Assembly: GCF_028747985.1 (NCBI RefSeq)
Contig: NZ_CP118108.1
Span: 1,617,501 to 1,681,500 of the forward strand
Source: Paenibacillus urinalis
Lineage (GTDB): Bacteria > Bacillota > Bacilli > Paenibacillales > Paenibacillaceae
DNA: 64,000 nucleotides
Direction of reading: 5' to 3'
In this document: positions 9,236 through 19,237 of the stretch, piece by piece
Layout: each line of letters starts with the position of its first letter
Position numbering within the stretch: the stretch's first letter is position 1
Translations under genes and position numbers: made by a program
Notes under the pieces: generated by a model
What the model saw: only the letters and a program-made list of their open reading frames with translations
What the model was told of the DNA's origin: nothing
Database searches by the model: none

Positions 9236-9238
9236 ATC

Positions 9239-9721
9239 ATGAATAGACATACGATTGCCGTACTGGTAAATGATCAGCCAGGAGTACTTCAACGGGTATC
9301 AGGTCTGTTCGGTCGCCGCGGCTTTAACATTGAAAGTATCACGGTTGGTCAGTCTGAGGAAGCCGGATTATCCCGAATGGTTATTGTGACACTTGGCGAT
9401 GAACATCTTCTTGAGCAGATTGAGAAGCAGCTGTACAAATTAATTGACGTTATCAAGGTCGTTAATTTGAGCTCCAATCCAATGGTTGCGCGCGAGCTCG
9501 CACTGATCAAGATCAAAGCAGAGCCTTCGGTTCGTCCGGAAATTATGGGTCTCGTCGAAACTTTCCGTGCTTCGGTTGTCGATATCGGCAACTCTAGCCT
9601 GATGATTCAGGTTGTAGGAGATACAGATAAGATTGACGCGATGATCGAGCTCATTAAGCCATATGGTATCAGGGAATTATCCAGAACAGGTGTAACGGCA
9701 ATGATCCGAGGAAACGTATAA
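9239..9721 (+). CDS. ilvN: acetolactate synthase small (regulatory) subunit
   Basis: This is the ACT-domain subunit of acetohydroxyacid synthase, 160 residues. It stabilises the large subunit and makes it sensitive to feedback by valine. The N-terminal ACT domain is clear (HTIAVLVNDQPGVLQRVSGL then RRGFNIESITVG), and the second half is the typical ALS_ss_C domain ending with GIRELSRTGVTAM. The start is 3 bp after ilvB; a GGGGGAT in the ilvB 3' end serves as ribosome site. It is the same gene as B. subtilis ilvH. A large hairpin separates it from ilvC. Confidence 0.96.
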   Translation: MNRHTIAVLVNDQPGVLQRVSGLFGRRGFNIESITVGQSEEAGLSRMVIVTLGDEHLLEQIEKQLYKLIDVIKVVNLSSNPMVARELALIKIKAEPSVRPEIMGLVETFRASVVDIGNSSLMIQVVGDTDKIDAMIELIKPYGIRELSRTGVTAMIRGNV

Positions 9722-9797
9722 ATATACTTTTCGTATTCATTAGCCAGCCTGTCTTAACATCACATTTTAGTCATTTACCGCGACAGGAATTTGCAGT

Positions 9798-10914
<1,117 letters not shown>

Positions 10915-10961
10915 GATCATAGCTCTCTATTCTCTAAGAATTGTTATGCCAATAACAAAAG

Positions 10962-10996
10962 GCGGCCAAGCTGTAATAGCTTAGGCCGCTTTTTTG
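10962..10996 (+). terminator. ilvC terminator
   Basis: GCGGCC (10962-10967) pairs with GGCCGC (10984-10989), extended inward by AGCT/AGCT, and is followed by six Ts. It ends the ilv transcript before the convergent aldo/keto reductase gene. Confidence 0.9.
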
Positions 10997-11034
10997 CTGC
11001 TGTATTTGAATGCTGTGATAGAGTTGAAAATTTA

Positions 11035-12015
11035 TTACCACGCGTAAGCGTTCGGTGCCTGACCGCCTGGACCAGGGAATATTTCATCCAGTCGTTTGAG
11101 AACAGACTCGTTCAGCTGGATCTCCAGTGCATCCAGTGTGTTCTCGAATTGCTCGAGTGTGCGAGGACCAATAATTGGGGCGGTAACCGCAGGGTTCGCA
11201 AGGAGCCAAGCCAGAGCGACATTATCCTGTGGTTCTCCAAGCTCACGGCAGAGCGCGGCGAATTCTTCCAACTGAGTGCGATGCTGCTCCACACGCTCGG
11301 CAATTCCACCACTGCGAGTTCCTTCGATCTTCTTGAGTGCATTTCTTCCGAGCAGACCACCATCAAGGGGACTCCAAGGAATGATGCCAAGTCCAAGCTT
11401 ATGTGCTGCAGGTAGCACTTCGAGCTCAGGAAGCCGGCAATTCAGGCTGTATTTATGCTGCTCTGATACTAGCCCCACAAAATTACGGTTCTTGGCTTCC
11501 ATTTGAGCGAGTGCTATCTGCCACCCAGCAAAATTGCTTGAGCCGACATAGCCGATTTTTCCCTGATGAATTCCAACCTCAAAAGCTCCCCATAATTCTT
11601 CCCAGGAGACATTAGGATCGACGTGGTGCATTTGATAGAGCTCAATATGATCGGTTTGAAGACGTTGAAGTGAGCCTTCAAGATGACGACGGATTTTGTA
11701 GGCTGACAAGCCTGCTTCATCATTGGGTCCATCGTTGCTGTCATGCATGGATCCGTATACTTTGGTGGCAAGTACGACTTTTTCTCTGCGTCCGCCGCCT
11801 TGCTTAAACCATTTACCGATGATCGTTTCTGTCAGTCCTGCATTTTCACCCCATCCATAGATGTTTGCTGTGTCAAAAAAATTGAGGCCTGCATCAACGG
11901 CAGCATCCATAATGCGAAATGCTTCCTTCTCATCTGTTGCTGGTCCAAAGTTCATCGTACCCAGACACAGACGGCTTACCTTGAGTCCTGATCTTCCTAA
12001 ATACGTATACTGCAC
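11035..12015 (-). CDS. aldo/keto reductase
   Basis: This is an NADPH-dependent oxidoreductase of the aldo/keto reductase superfamily, 326 residues, with a TIM-barrel fold. The catalytic tetrad is visible: Asp48 in FFDTANIYG, Tyr53, Lys85 in VLATKVYG and His in ELYQMHHVD near residue 130. The physiological substrate is unknown; YhdN-like general stress aldo/keto reductases are the nearest recognisable type. The start is GTG 12015 with AGAGGATG about 8 bases upstream. The gene is inverted between ilvC and leuB, the place where leuA is usually found in relatives, which suggests an insertion or rearrangement here. Confidence 0.9.
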   Translation of the reverse strand: MQYTYLGRSGLKVSRLCLGTMNFGPATDEKEAFRIMDAAVDAGLNFFDTANIYGWGENAGLTETIIGKWFKQGGGRREKVVLATKVYGSMHDSNDGPNDEAGLSAYKIRRHLEGSLQRLQTDHIELYQMHHVDPNVSWEELWGAFEVGIHQGKIGYVGSSNFAGWQIALAQMEAKNRNFVGLVSEQHKYSLNCRLPELEVLPAAHKLGLGIIPWSPLDGGLLGRNALKKIEGTRSGGIAERVEQHRTQLEEFAALCRELGEPQDNVALAWLLANPAVTAPIIGPRTLEQFENTLDALEIQLNESVLKRLDEIFPGPGGQAPNAYAW

Positions 12016-12246
12016 CCACTATCATCCTCTCATTCAGGGAAATTGAACCATCATCACAAGTCTATTGTAATCGGATTCATCCATCTCTTTCAACTTCATT
12101 CCCGTAGATAGTAAGGATCGGTAGAGTTAAAAGTGGTCTTATAGCCTATACCTATAGACTCGATAGCTTCTATATCTTGGTCAAATCTACCGTGATTATG
12201 TTACAAAGATATATAGCAGATATTATTTAGAATGGAGCGTGCAGTC

Positions 12247-13326
12247 ATGTCAGAAGTCAAAAAAATCGCCGTCATTGCAGGAGATGGCATTGGACCAGAG
12301 GTTGTTGCAGAAGCGGAGAGAGTGTTGAAACGAACCGAGGAAGTGTTCGGATACACTTTTGAAACGAAACACGCTTTGTTTGGCGGAATTGCGATTGATG
12401 AGACAGGAACCCCTTTGCCGAAAGAAACACTGGAGGTATGTCAAAGTGCGGATGCAGTACTGCTTGGAGCGGTTGGTGGTCCGAAATGGGATAACAATGC
12501 CAAGGAGCTTCGGCCAGAAACAGGATTGCTGGGGATTCGCAAAGCACTCGGATTATTCTCCAACCTGAGACCTGCGGTGGTGTTCGATTGTCTCAAAGAT
12601 GCTTCTACACTAAAGCCGGAAGTGCTTGAGGGCACGGATCTAATGGTCGTTAGAGAGCTGACAGGCGGAATCTATTTTGGAGAGAAGTTCCGCAGAGAGG
12701 GAGAGCATGGAGAAGAAGCGGTAGATACCTGCGTATATAATGTAGCAGAAGTAGAGCGGATTGTTCGACAAGCTTTTGAAATTGCACAAAAACGCAGAAA
12801 GAAATTGGCTTCAGTTGATAAAGCTAATGTGCTTGAAACCTCCCGCTTATGGCGTGAAGTGGTCAACCGGGTCGCTCCCGAATACCCAGATGTTGAAGTT
12901 GAGCATGTACTCGTAGATAACTGTGCAATGCAGCTGCTGCGCCGTCCATCTAGCTTTGATGTCATTGTTACGGAAAATATGTTTGGTGACATTCTAAGTG
13001 ACGAAGCGGCTATGCTTACAGGCTCGATCGGAATGCTGGCATCCGCGTCTATGGGTGAGGGAAGCTTTGGTCTATATGAACCCGTACACGGATCAGCTCC
13101 GGATATCGCTGGTCAGGGCTTAGCGAATCCGATTGCGACGATTTTGTCGGTTGCCTTGATGTTCCGTTTGACATTTGGTTACAGCGATGCAGCTGATGCG
13201 ATTGAGAGAGCTGTAGCACAGGTGCTGGATGCAGGACATCGGACCAGTGATATTGCTGTAGATAAGAGCACTGCCATCAGCACCTCCGAGATGGGAGACC
13301 TGATTGTAGCGGCGATTGTCAAATAA
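12247..13326 (+). CDS. leuB: 3-isopropylmalate dehydrogenase
   Basis: This enzyme, 359 residues, oxidatively decarboxylates 3-isopropylmalate with NAD+ in leucine synthesis. The family signatures are [15 protein letters not shown] at the N-terminus, the substrate-binding [26 protein letters not shown] and the Mg/NAD region [15 protein letters not shown]. The start is put at ATG 12247 because TGGAGCG lies 7 to 12 bases upstream; the ATG at 12232 would be swallowed by that site. leuA, leuC and leuD are not in the window. It is monocistronic and terminated at 13384-13432. Confidence 0.96.
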   Translation: MSEVKKIAVIAGDGIGPEVVAEAERVLKRTEEVFGYTFETKHALFGGIAIDETGTPLPKETLEVCQSADAVLLGAVGGPKWDNNAKELRPETGLLGIRKALGLFSNLRPAVVFDCLKDASTLKPEVLEGTDLMVVRELTGGIYFGEKFRREGEHGEEAVDTCVYNVAEVERIVRQAFEIAQKRRKKLASVDKANVLETSRLWREVVNRVAPEYPDVEVEHVLVDNCAMQLLRRPSSFDVIVTENMFGDILSDEAAMLTGSIGMLASASMGEGSFGLYEPVHGSAPDIAGQGLANPIATILSVALMFRLTFGYSDAADAIERAVAQVLDAGHRTSDIAVDKSTAISTSEMGDLIVAAIVK

Positions 13327-13383
13327 TAGTTTTTCATCAAAGCTTTACAAGATGAAGAGAAGTTAAATTTACAATGATAGATC

Positions 13384-13432
13384 AGGAGTACAGTAGGAGA
13401 GGTTAACGGCCACACTGTGCTCCTTTTCTTCT
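13384..13432 (+). terminator. leuB terminator
   Basis: GGAGTACAGT (13385-13394) pairs with ACTGTGCTCC (13414-13423) with one mismatch, followed by TTTTCTTCTT. Confidence 0.82.
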
Positions 13433-13469
13433 TAATTATAATAATTATCAACAAATAAGGTTTATAATA

Positions 13470-13498
13470 TTGACTTTGAAACTTGGCGATGATAGGAT
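13470..13498 (+). promoter_or_regulatory. predicted promoter of the peroxiredoxin gene
   Basis: TTGACT (13470-13475) and TAGGAT (13493-13498) are spaced by 17 bp. Transcription would start near 13505, about 115 nt before the peroxiredoxin ATG. Confidence 0.65.
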
Positions 13499-13516
13499 TT
13501 TAAATGTGCTCTTTTT

Positions 13517-13564
13517 GAGAGTTTCATAAACTCTTCATTTATTTTAAGAGTTTCACATACTCTT
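13517..13564 (+). repeat. paired inverted repeats in the peroxiredoxin leader
   Basis: Two related 20-bp elements lie about 29 bp apart. The first is AGAGTTT-CAT-AAACTCT (13518-13534), a perfect 7-bp inverted repeat; the second has AAGAGT (13546-13551) and ACTCTT (13559-13564) around TTCACAT. Both end in CTCTTCA. They lie just downstream of the predicted start site and could be a repressor operator pair or two short RNA hairpins. They do not match the PerR, OhrR or CtsR box patterns. Confidence 0.6.
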
Positions 13565-13618
13565 CACAATCTAAAGAGAAAACGATTTTGGTTACATAGG
13601 AGAAGGAGGACTTTTATT

Positions 13619-14158
13619 ATGGCAGAACGTTTGGTTGGAAAAACAGCTCCGGATTTCGTAATGGAGACCGTAACTGGTGATGGTCAAGATTTTGGTAAGG
13701 TTCAATTGTCTGACTATCGCGGTAAATGGCTGGTATTTTTCTTCTACCCGCTAGATTTCACATTTGTATGCCCAACTGAGATTACAGCACTTAGCGATGC
13801 TTATAATGATTTCAAAATTTTGGATACAGAAATTCTTGGTGTGAGTGTAGACTCGATCCATAGCCACAAAGCTTGGATCAACACTCCAAAAGACAGCGGC
13901 GGCTTGGGTCAAATCAACTTCCCGCTCGCTTCCGACATTACGAAGCAAGTTGCTCGTGACTACGGTGTATTGATCGAAGAAGAAGGCGTAGCACTGCGCG
14001 GTCTCTTCATCATTGATCCTGAAGGCGAGTTGAAATATCAAGTTGTTAACCACAACGATGTGGGTCGTTCTGTAGAAGAAACACTTCGTGTGCTTCAAGC
14101 TCTGCAATCCGGCGGATTGTGCGCAATGAACTGGAAGCCAGGCGACAACAACCTGTAA
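13619..14158 (+). CDS. 2-Cys peroxiredoxin (AhpC/TSA family)
   Basis: This 179-residue thiol peroxidase reduces hydrogen peroxide and organic peroxides in the cytoplasm. The peroxidatic cysteine is Cys51 in FTFVCPTE, and the resolving cysteine is Cys168 in GGLCAMNWKPG, so it is a typical 2-Cys enzyme. The ATG follows AAGGAGGA by 8 bases. It is not next to ahpF or a thioredoxin gene, so the reductant is unknown. It stands alone between two terminators, with its own promoter and a pair of repeats in the leader. Confidence 0.95.
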   Translation: MAERLVGKTAPDFVMETVTGDGQDFGKVQLSDYRGKWLVFFFYPLDFTFVCPTEITALSDAYNDFKILDTEILGVSVDSIHSHKAWINTPKDSGGLGQINFPLASDITKQVARDYGVLIEEEGVALRGLFIIDPEGELKYQVVNHNDVGRSVEETLRVLQALQSGGLCAMNWKPGDNNL

Positions 14159-14184
14159 ATCGTGAATCGGTTTTAAGTTAAGTG

Positions 14185-14223
14185 AGCCCTCAAAGCGGAT
14201 ATTTCCGCTGAGAGGGCTTTTTT
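14185..14223 (+). terminator. peroxiredoxin gene terminator
   Basis: AGCCCT (14185-14190) pairs with AGGGCT (14213-14218), with inner AGCGGA/TCCGCT pairing, followed by six Ts. Confidence 0.93.
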
Positions 14224-14456
14224 CACCGTATAGACTTATATGGTCATGTTTATATAAGGATTATTACGATTTTCTTAACTATATAGCGTTTAAAGTGCGT
14301 TTTTTTCGTGTTATAACGAGTGAGGCCCTTTTTTTATGGAGATTCGATTAAGAAAGAGGAATTAGGATTGTCATAACGAATAGGGTAAAAGAATACGCTA
14401 TTGAACATAATGTATACAATGCTTCCGGTTTTGTGTCTACAAGGAGGGTGAGCAAA

Positions 14457-14873
14457 ATGAGTTTTTGTTGTGGAGCAAGTATGATCGGAACTAAGGGAAC
14501 ATTAAAGCATTACCGAACGCAAGTCCACAATGTTCCCCTGCTCTTTTGTCCGGTATGTAATCGGGTGGAGGTTCACTATAAGGTTGAGAATGAGTATGAA
14601 ATATTGGCTGAGTATGCACATGGTGATGGTGCTTCAGAGATTGATTTTCAGGATTATGTTATGGAAGATGAAGATACGATTTATGAGAACTGCGTAAACC
14701 GGGAGAACGAAGATCCTCTAGAAATTATACAGCGTCAGATCGATACTTCATTGGATTTGCTATCTATTGCTAAGAGCATCGAAGATCATAAATGGGAAAG
14801 TGAGCTTAAACGAAGACTTGCTGTCATGAGCAAGAGACGATCCAAGATCAAGCCAAATCAGACAGGCCGATAA
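14457..14873 (+). CDS. zinc-ribbon protein of unknown function
   Basis: I do not recognise a named family for this 138-residue protein. The N-terminal 35 residues carry two cysteine pairs, CC near residue 4 and CPVC near residue 32, as in YgiT/MqsA-type zinc ribbons. The middle is strongly acidic, and the C-terminal 50 residues are helical and basic. The start is ATG 14457, supported by AAGGAGGGTGAG just upstream; a GTG at 14433 would put that ribosome site inside the coding region. No helix-turn-helix is obvious, and no toxin gene precedes it, so an antitoxin role is not supported. Confidence 0.7.
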   Translation: MSFCCGASMIGTKGTLKHYRTQVHNVPLLFCPVCNRVEVHYKVENEYEILAEYAHGDGASEIDFQDYVMEDEDTIYENCVNRENEDPLEIIQRQIDTSLDLLSIAKSIEDHKWESELKRRLAVMSKRRSKIKPNQTGR

Positions 14874-14901
14874 CCGAAAATACCGATGCGTGAAGATGAA
14901 A

Positions 14902-14930
14902 CCTCCGTTATTAACGGGGGCTTTAGATTT
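14902..14930 (+). terminator. weak terminator after the zinc-ribbon gene
   Basis: An 8-bp stem joins 14902-14909 with 14913-14920 over a three-base loop. The tail CTTTAGATTT is T-rich but interrupted, so termination may be partial. Confidence 0.5.
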
Positions 14931-15004
14931 AGGATGCATACCAATTATTTTCTACAGAAAAGGTTATATCTGCTTAATATCCAACAATTCGACAGTATCT
15001 TCGG

Positions 15005-15034
15005 TTGACTCAAATTGGTAAAATTGTCTATGAT
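15005..15034 (+). promoter_or_regulatory. predicted promoter and long leader of the histidine kinase
   Basis: TTGACT (15005-15010) and TATGAT (15029-15034) are spaced by 18 bp. Transcription from near 15041 would give a leader of about 300 nt before the kinase start at 15349. Within it GACAC (near 15217) and GTGTC (near 15233) could form a small hairpin, but I recognise no known riboswitch or T-box. Confidence 0.6.
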
Positions 15035-15348
15035 TAAATAGACATCCCCAAAAACTCTGCATGACGGTAGATCACGCTAAACATAGCCTAACAGCGAGTA
15101 AGCAAACGATCAGCACCCGAAGCTTAAACCTCATAGACCTCCATACTGCAGTGATTCATACTTCATTCCAGTTCTTATGTTAATGGTGCCTTATCTGAAG
15201 CGTAACGTAGTCGTATGACACGAAAGACCCCTGTGTCTGTATGGTCGACGCTGGTTTAGATCTATAGCGGGAAGCCTCGTCATCATCTATGTGACGATTA
15301 GTAGTCCGATCGGCAAGTTCCATTTACGTGTAAAGGGGGAGCCTGAGT

Positions 15349-16452
15349 ATGATCAGTGAGTTTCAGAACACATTGATTTCTGCAAACGACGTATTTCCAC
15401 TACAGCATCTAGATAACAGCAATTATGAGAATATTCTAGAACATTTGGATAGCGGAATCATGTTATTTGATAGGGATGGGGTTCTTACTTTCATTAATCT
15501 GCAGATGGCCAGATTGCTAGAGCTGCCGCGCCATCAACTGCTCGGCTGTGATGTAGTTCAGCTCGTACGCCATCCATTCATTAGCCGGTTCAAAAAGAAA
15601 AAGATAATGAGGATATTCAGGGAAACCATTTTCCATCGTAAGCGCTATCATGAGGTGCTCGACGAATATGGGAAGCATTGGCTCATCACGATGACTTACG
15701 GAGATCAGATGGACGGCAACTTTCTGCTGAGTGTAAAGGACGTATCGGATTTCAAGCAAATCGAGCAAACCGCGTATCAGAACGATAAGCTGGCCATGCT
15801 GGGACAAATCTCAGCCTCCATCGCTCATGAAATTCGCAATCCGCTTACCGCCATTCGAGGGTTTATCCAATTGCTAAGACCTCACCTTATTCAGTTAGGC
15901 AAGGATGAATATGCGAGAATTATACTTACAGAAATTGATCGAGCGAATGATATTATTTATGAATTCCTTAATTCATCCAAGCCTTCTGCCCCGCAAAAAA
16001 CCGTGATCCCGGTTCAGTCTTTACTCAAAGAAGTGGTGCTGCTGACAGAAAGCGAAGGATTGATGAAAGGATGTCAAATAGAGATGGACAATGCTGATCA
16101 TCCGCTGTATGTGTCCATCGACGTGAAACAAATAAAGCAGGTCATGCTGAATATGGTCAAGAATGCAATGGATGCCATTGAGAATGTAGGTGAAGACCAT
16201 TCAGGGCTTATCCAGATTGAGACACAGCAGGATGGCCAAAATGTCGTAATCTCTATTAGAGACAACGGGCAGGGTATGGATCACAATACTTTAGTGAGAC
16301 TGTTTGATCCTTTCTTTACGACCAAGGAAGCCGGCACTGGGCTTGGCTTGTCCGTAAGCTATCGAATTATTAAGAATCATGGAGGCACCATATCCGTTGA
16401 CAGTAAATCTGGGGAAGGAACAGAATTCAAGATTTCTCTTCCCATCGTATAA
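15349..16452 (+). CDS. soluble PAS-domain sensor histidine kinase
   Basis: This 367-residue protein has a PAS domain (about 28-135), a HisKA dimerisation domain with the phospho-accepting His160 in SIAHEIRNPLTA, and a HATPase_c domain with N box NMVKNAMDAI, G1 DNGQGM and G2 GTGLGLS. It lacks membrane segments, so it should sense a cytoplasmic signal. No response regulator gene is adjacent. Orphan kinases of this layout in spore formers often feed Spo0F/Spo0A (KinA/KinE type), so a role in the sporulation phosphorelay is plausible but inferred. The start is supported by an AAAGGGGGAG ribosome site. Confidence 0.9.
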   Translation: MISEFQNTLISANDVFPLQHLDNSNYENILEHLDSGIMLFDRDGVLTFINLQMARLLELPRHQLLGCDVVQLVRHPFISRFKKKKIMRIFRETIFHRKRYHEVLDEYGKHWLITMTYGDQMDGNFLLSVKDVSDFKQIEQTAYQNDKLAMLGQISASIAHEIRNPLTAIRGFIQLLRPHLIQLGKDEYARIILTEIDRANDIIYEFLNSSKPSAPQKTVIPVQSLLKEVVLLTESEGLMKGCQIEMDNADHPLYVSIDVKQIKQVMLNMVKNAMDAIENVGEDHSGLIQIETQQDGQNVVISIRDNGQGMDHNTLVRLFDPFFTTKEAGTGLGLSVSYRIIKNHGGTISVDSKSGEGTEFKISLPIV

Positions 16453-16469
16453 TCGTTGCGTTACTTCTT

Positions 16470-16504
16470 AGATCGGAAGCATACACTGCTTCTGATCTTT
16501 TTTT
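16470..16504 (+). terminator. histidine kinase terminator
   Basis: AGATCGGAAGCA (16470-16481) pairs with TGCTTCTGATCT (16487-16498) with one mismatch, followed by seven Ts. Confidence 0.92.
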
Positions 16505-16612
16505 GTTCTCTGATCTTTTTTAATTTGTCATGGCGGGTATATTAAAGGAGTAGTATGAAAATATGGCGATATATAAATTTGATCCTATTTATTAGCTGGC
16601 TGAAGGATGGAT

Positions 16613-18133
16613 ATGATGATGAATACGAAGATTGAAGCGTTATGGAAATCAGACATTCCGATCGAGTCGATTGAAGCGCAAGCGGTCATTTGTTTGGTAA
16701 GCGAGGCAGAATGGATTACGGGACATTTTCCTGAAGTATGGAAGGAAGCGATTGCCTCTGTGAAGGAACGAGGCTTATTCCAAGGCTCTGAGAATCAATT
16801 GTTTACCATACCCGTCATGCAATCAGATGCAGCAATAACACTAATATTAGTCGGAACGGGACAACACCCTCTAACGCCTGAAGAGCTTCGCCTGACTGCA
16901 GTGCGGGCTGCAAAATCAGCAGTGAAGATGAGCGCAGATCAAGTCATATTTGCATTGCCGTCCTCCTTACTTACTTATTCGCAGTCTCAGGATATTGCCG
17001 TTGTGGCTCATGCTCTAACGGAGGGATTTATACTGGGCACCTATCGCCGCAAAACATACAAACGTAAACAACAGGCCTATACTGGCCCGGATCGGCTTAT
17101 ATTTCATCAGGATAAAGTGTATCAGGACGAACATGAGCAGCAGTGGCGAACCGGTATGGAGAGGGGAAGGGCTTTCGCAGAAGGAACGATACTAGCTAGA
17201 GACTTGACGAATCTGCCTGGCAATATGCTTGTTCCTCGTGATCTTGCCAATGCAGCCCTAAGGCTCGCCGAGCAGCATGGTCTTGAATTCGAAGTGCTGG
17301 ATGAGCACGACATTGTTAAGAAGGGAATGGGCGGACTCTGGTCGGTAGGAGCCGGGAGTGTGAATCCTCCCCGGATGATTGTCCTGAAGTATCAGGGGAA
17401 GACCTCCTGGGAAGGAGAAATTATCGGTCTAGTCGGAAAAGGCATTACGTTTGACACTGGCGGAATATCACTAAAGCCTCGTGTTGGGATGGAGGACATG
17501 ATAAGTGATATGGGCGGGGCGGCTGTGGTACTTGGTGCACTGCATACTCTATGTTTGATGCGGCCAGAGCAGAATGTGATTGTTGTCATTCCCTCCGCCG
17601 AAAATATGCCCTCAGGAGGTGCCTTCAAACCGGGAGATATTATCACTACACTCAGCGGCAGGACCGTTGAGATCTTAAACACCGATGCAGAAGGAAGGCT
17701 CGTGCTCGCTGATGGATTAACCTATGCGAAGGAGCTCGGAGCAACCAGGATTATTGATGTAGCTACGCTGACTGGGGCGGTTGTATCAGCGCTAGGTGAC
17801 GTCGCTACAGGAGCGGTATCTAACGACGACCCTTTTATGAATGAATTCATACTAGCCTCCAAACGGACGGGTGAGAAGGTGTGGCCTCTGCCCGCCTATC
17901 CTGAGTTCGAAGAAATGCTGCGAAGCGAGGTAGCCGATCTGCGTAACAGTACAGGGAGATACGGAGCTTCTATCACTGCGGGTCTATTTATAGGTACTTT
18001 TGCTGAAGGGATGCCGTGGATCCATCTGGATATTGCGGGAACCGCTTATGTATCGAAAGAGAGAGGTGTCCATCCCAAAGGAGCAACCGGAGCGATGGTA
18101 AGAACCATTGCGGAATATATAATAAATCAATAA
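16613..18133 (+). CDS. pepA: leucyl aminopeptidase (M17)
   Basis: This is a cytosolic dizinc aminopeptidase of family M17, 506 residues, that removes N-terminal residues from peptides. The C-terminal catalytic domain has the metal-binding GKGITFDTGGISLKP and the family signature NTDAEGRLVLADGLTYA; the N-terminal macro-like domain is more divergent, as usual. Several in-frame ATGs (16607, 16613, 16616, 16619) follow each other; GAAGGATGG at 16602-16610 overlaps the first, so a start at 16613 or 16616 is most likely. The gene stands between two terminators. Confidence 0.93.
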   Translation: MMMNTKIEALWKSDIPIESIEAQAVICLVSEAEWITGHFPEVWKEAIASVKERGLFQGSENQLFTIPVMQSDAAITLILVGTGQHPLTPEELRLTAVRAAKSAVKMSADQVIFALPSSLLTYSQSQDIAVVAHALTEGFILGTYRRKTYKRKQQAYTGPDRLIFHQDKVYQDEHEQQWRTGMERGRAFAEGTILARDLTNLPGNMLVPRDLANAALRLAEQHGLEFEVLDEHDIVKKGMGGLWSVGAGSVNPPRMIVLKYQGKTSWEGEIIGLVGKGITFDTGGISLKPRVGMEDMISDMGGAAVVLGALHTLCLMRPEQNVIVVIPSAENMPSGGAFKPGDIITTLSGRTVEILNTDAEGRLVLADGLTYAKELGATRIIDVATLTGAVVSALGDVATGAVSNDDPFMNEFILASKRTGEKVWPLPAYPEFEEMLRSEVADLRNSTGRYGASITAGLFIGTFAEGMPWIHLDIAGTAYVSKERGVHPKGATGAMVRTIAEYIINQ

Positions 18134-18143
18134 GTGAGGCGGG

Positions 18144-18168
18144 CCTTGTGATATACACAAGGTCTTTT
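18144..18168 (+). terminator. aminopeptidase gene terminator
   Basis: CCTTGTG (18144-18150) pairs with CACAAGG (18156-18162), followed by TCTTTTTC. Confidence 0.85.
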
Positions 18169-18262
18169 TCATTTGGAAAAACATGCATGGAATATAGGGT
18201 TATGGTAAAATCACTGTATTAATATGAAAACGTTTACGAATATGGGGAGGTCAAGCATCGTT

Positions 18263-19234
18263 ATGGAAATTCAAGAAATCGCACAAGTGGCAGCCGAGCT
18301 CAGAGCAAATATGGCAAAAGTCATTGTGGGCAAAGATGATACAGTGGATTTAATGCTGATCGCGATGATTGCCTCAGGTCATATACTGCTTGAGGATGTA
18401 CCAGGTACCGGGAAGACTTTGCTGGCCAAAACGATGGCAGCCTCTTTAGATTGTACATTTAGACGAGTCCAGTTTACTCCTGATCTATTGCCCTCTGACC
18501 TGACGGGTATTCATTTTTATAATCAGAAGGAAGGAGAGTTTGAATTTCGGGAAGGTCCTCTATTCGCTAATTTAATTCTTGCTGATGAAATTAACCGGGC
18601 GACACCGAGAACACAATCCAGCTTGCTGGAATGCATGGAGGAGAGACAGATCAGTGTGGATGGGCACACACATGAGCTCAAAAAGCCTTTTATTGTCATC
18701 GCTACCCAAAATCCTGTAGATAATCAAGGGACATTTCCATTACCAGAGGCACAAATGGACCGCTTTATGCTCAAGATGAGCATGGGTTACCCTACTCAGG
18801 AGGAAAGTGTAGAAATTTTGCGGCGTACGATAAGCGGGAATTTCATAACAGGTGTATCTGCGGTTGTAGCCCAGCGTGACATCGTAGCTGCACAATCGGT
18901 GTATACAGCCGTTCGCGTCCAGGAAGATTTGATGCGCTATATTATAGCTATCGCTGACGCAACAAGACATCATCCGGATATTGCGCTGGGCGTAAGCCCG
19001 CGAGGAACACAAGCGCTGCTTAAGGCAGCACAGGCCCGGGCAGCCATACAAGGCAGAGAATATGTACTGCCTGATGATATAAAGGCTCTAGCGCTGCCTG
19101 TATTGTCACATCGGCTCGTATTCAAACATCGATCCAAGCAGCAGGAGGGGAAGGCTGAAGCGCTGTTAAGTGATATCATTTCACAAATTCCTGTGCCGAG
19201 CGACAGAACAAGTGTAGAAAGCAGTGTGCAATAA
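18263..19234 (+). CDS. MoxR-family AAA+ ATPase
   Basis: This is a MoxR-type AAA+ ATPase of 323 residues, a chaperone-like protein thought to help assemble or activate complexes formed by its neighbours. Walker A is VPGTGKT within LLEDVPGTGKTLLAKTM, Walker B is LILADEINRA, and sensor 1 is VIATQNP. I place the start at ATG 18263 because GGGGAGG lies upstream (spacing about 12, slightly long) and homologues begin with the MEIQEI-like helix; the ATG at 18224 has no ribosome site. The gene is first in a tight moxR-DUF58-DUF4129 cluster. Confidence 0.9.
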   Translation: MEIQEIAQVAAELRANMAKVIVGKDDTVDLMLIAMIASGHILLEDVPGTGKTLLAKTMAASLDCTFRRVQFTPDLLPSDLTGIHFYNQKEGEFEFREGPLFANLILADEINRATPRTQSSLLECMEERQISVDGHTHELKKPFIVIATQNPVDNQGTFPLPEAQMDRFMLKMSMGYPTQEESVEILRRTISGNFITGVSAVVAQRDIVAAQSVYTAVRVQEDLMRYIIAIADATRHHPDIALGVSPRGTQALLKAAQARAAIQGREYVLPDDIKALALPVLSHRLVFKHRSKQQEGKAEALLSDIISQIPVPSDRTSVESSVQ

Positions 19235-19237
19235 ACG

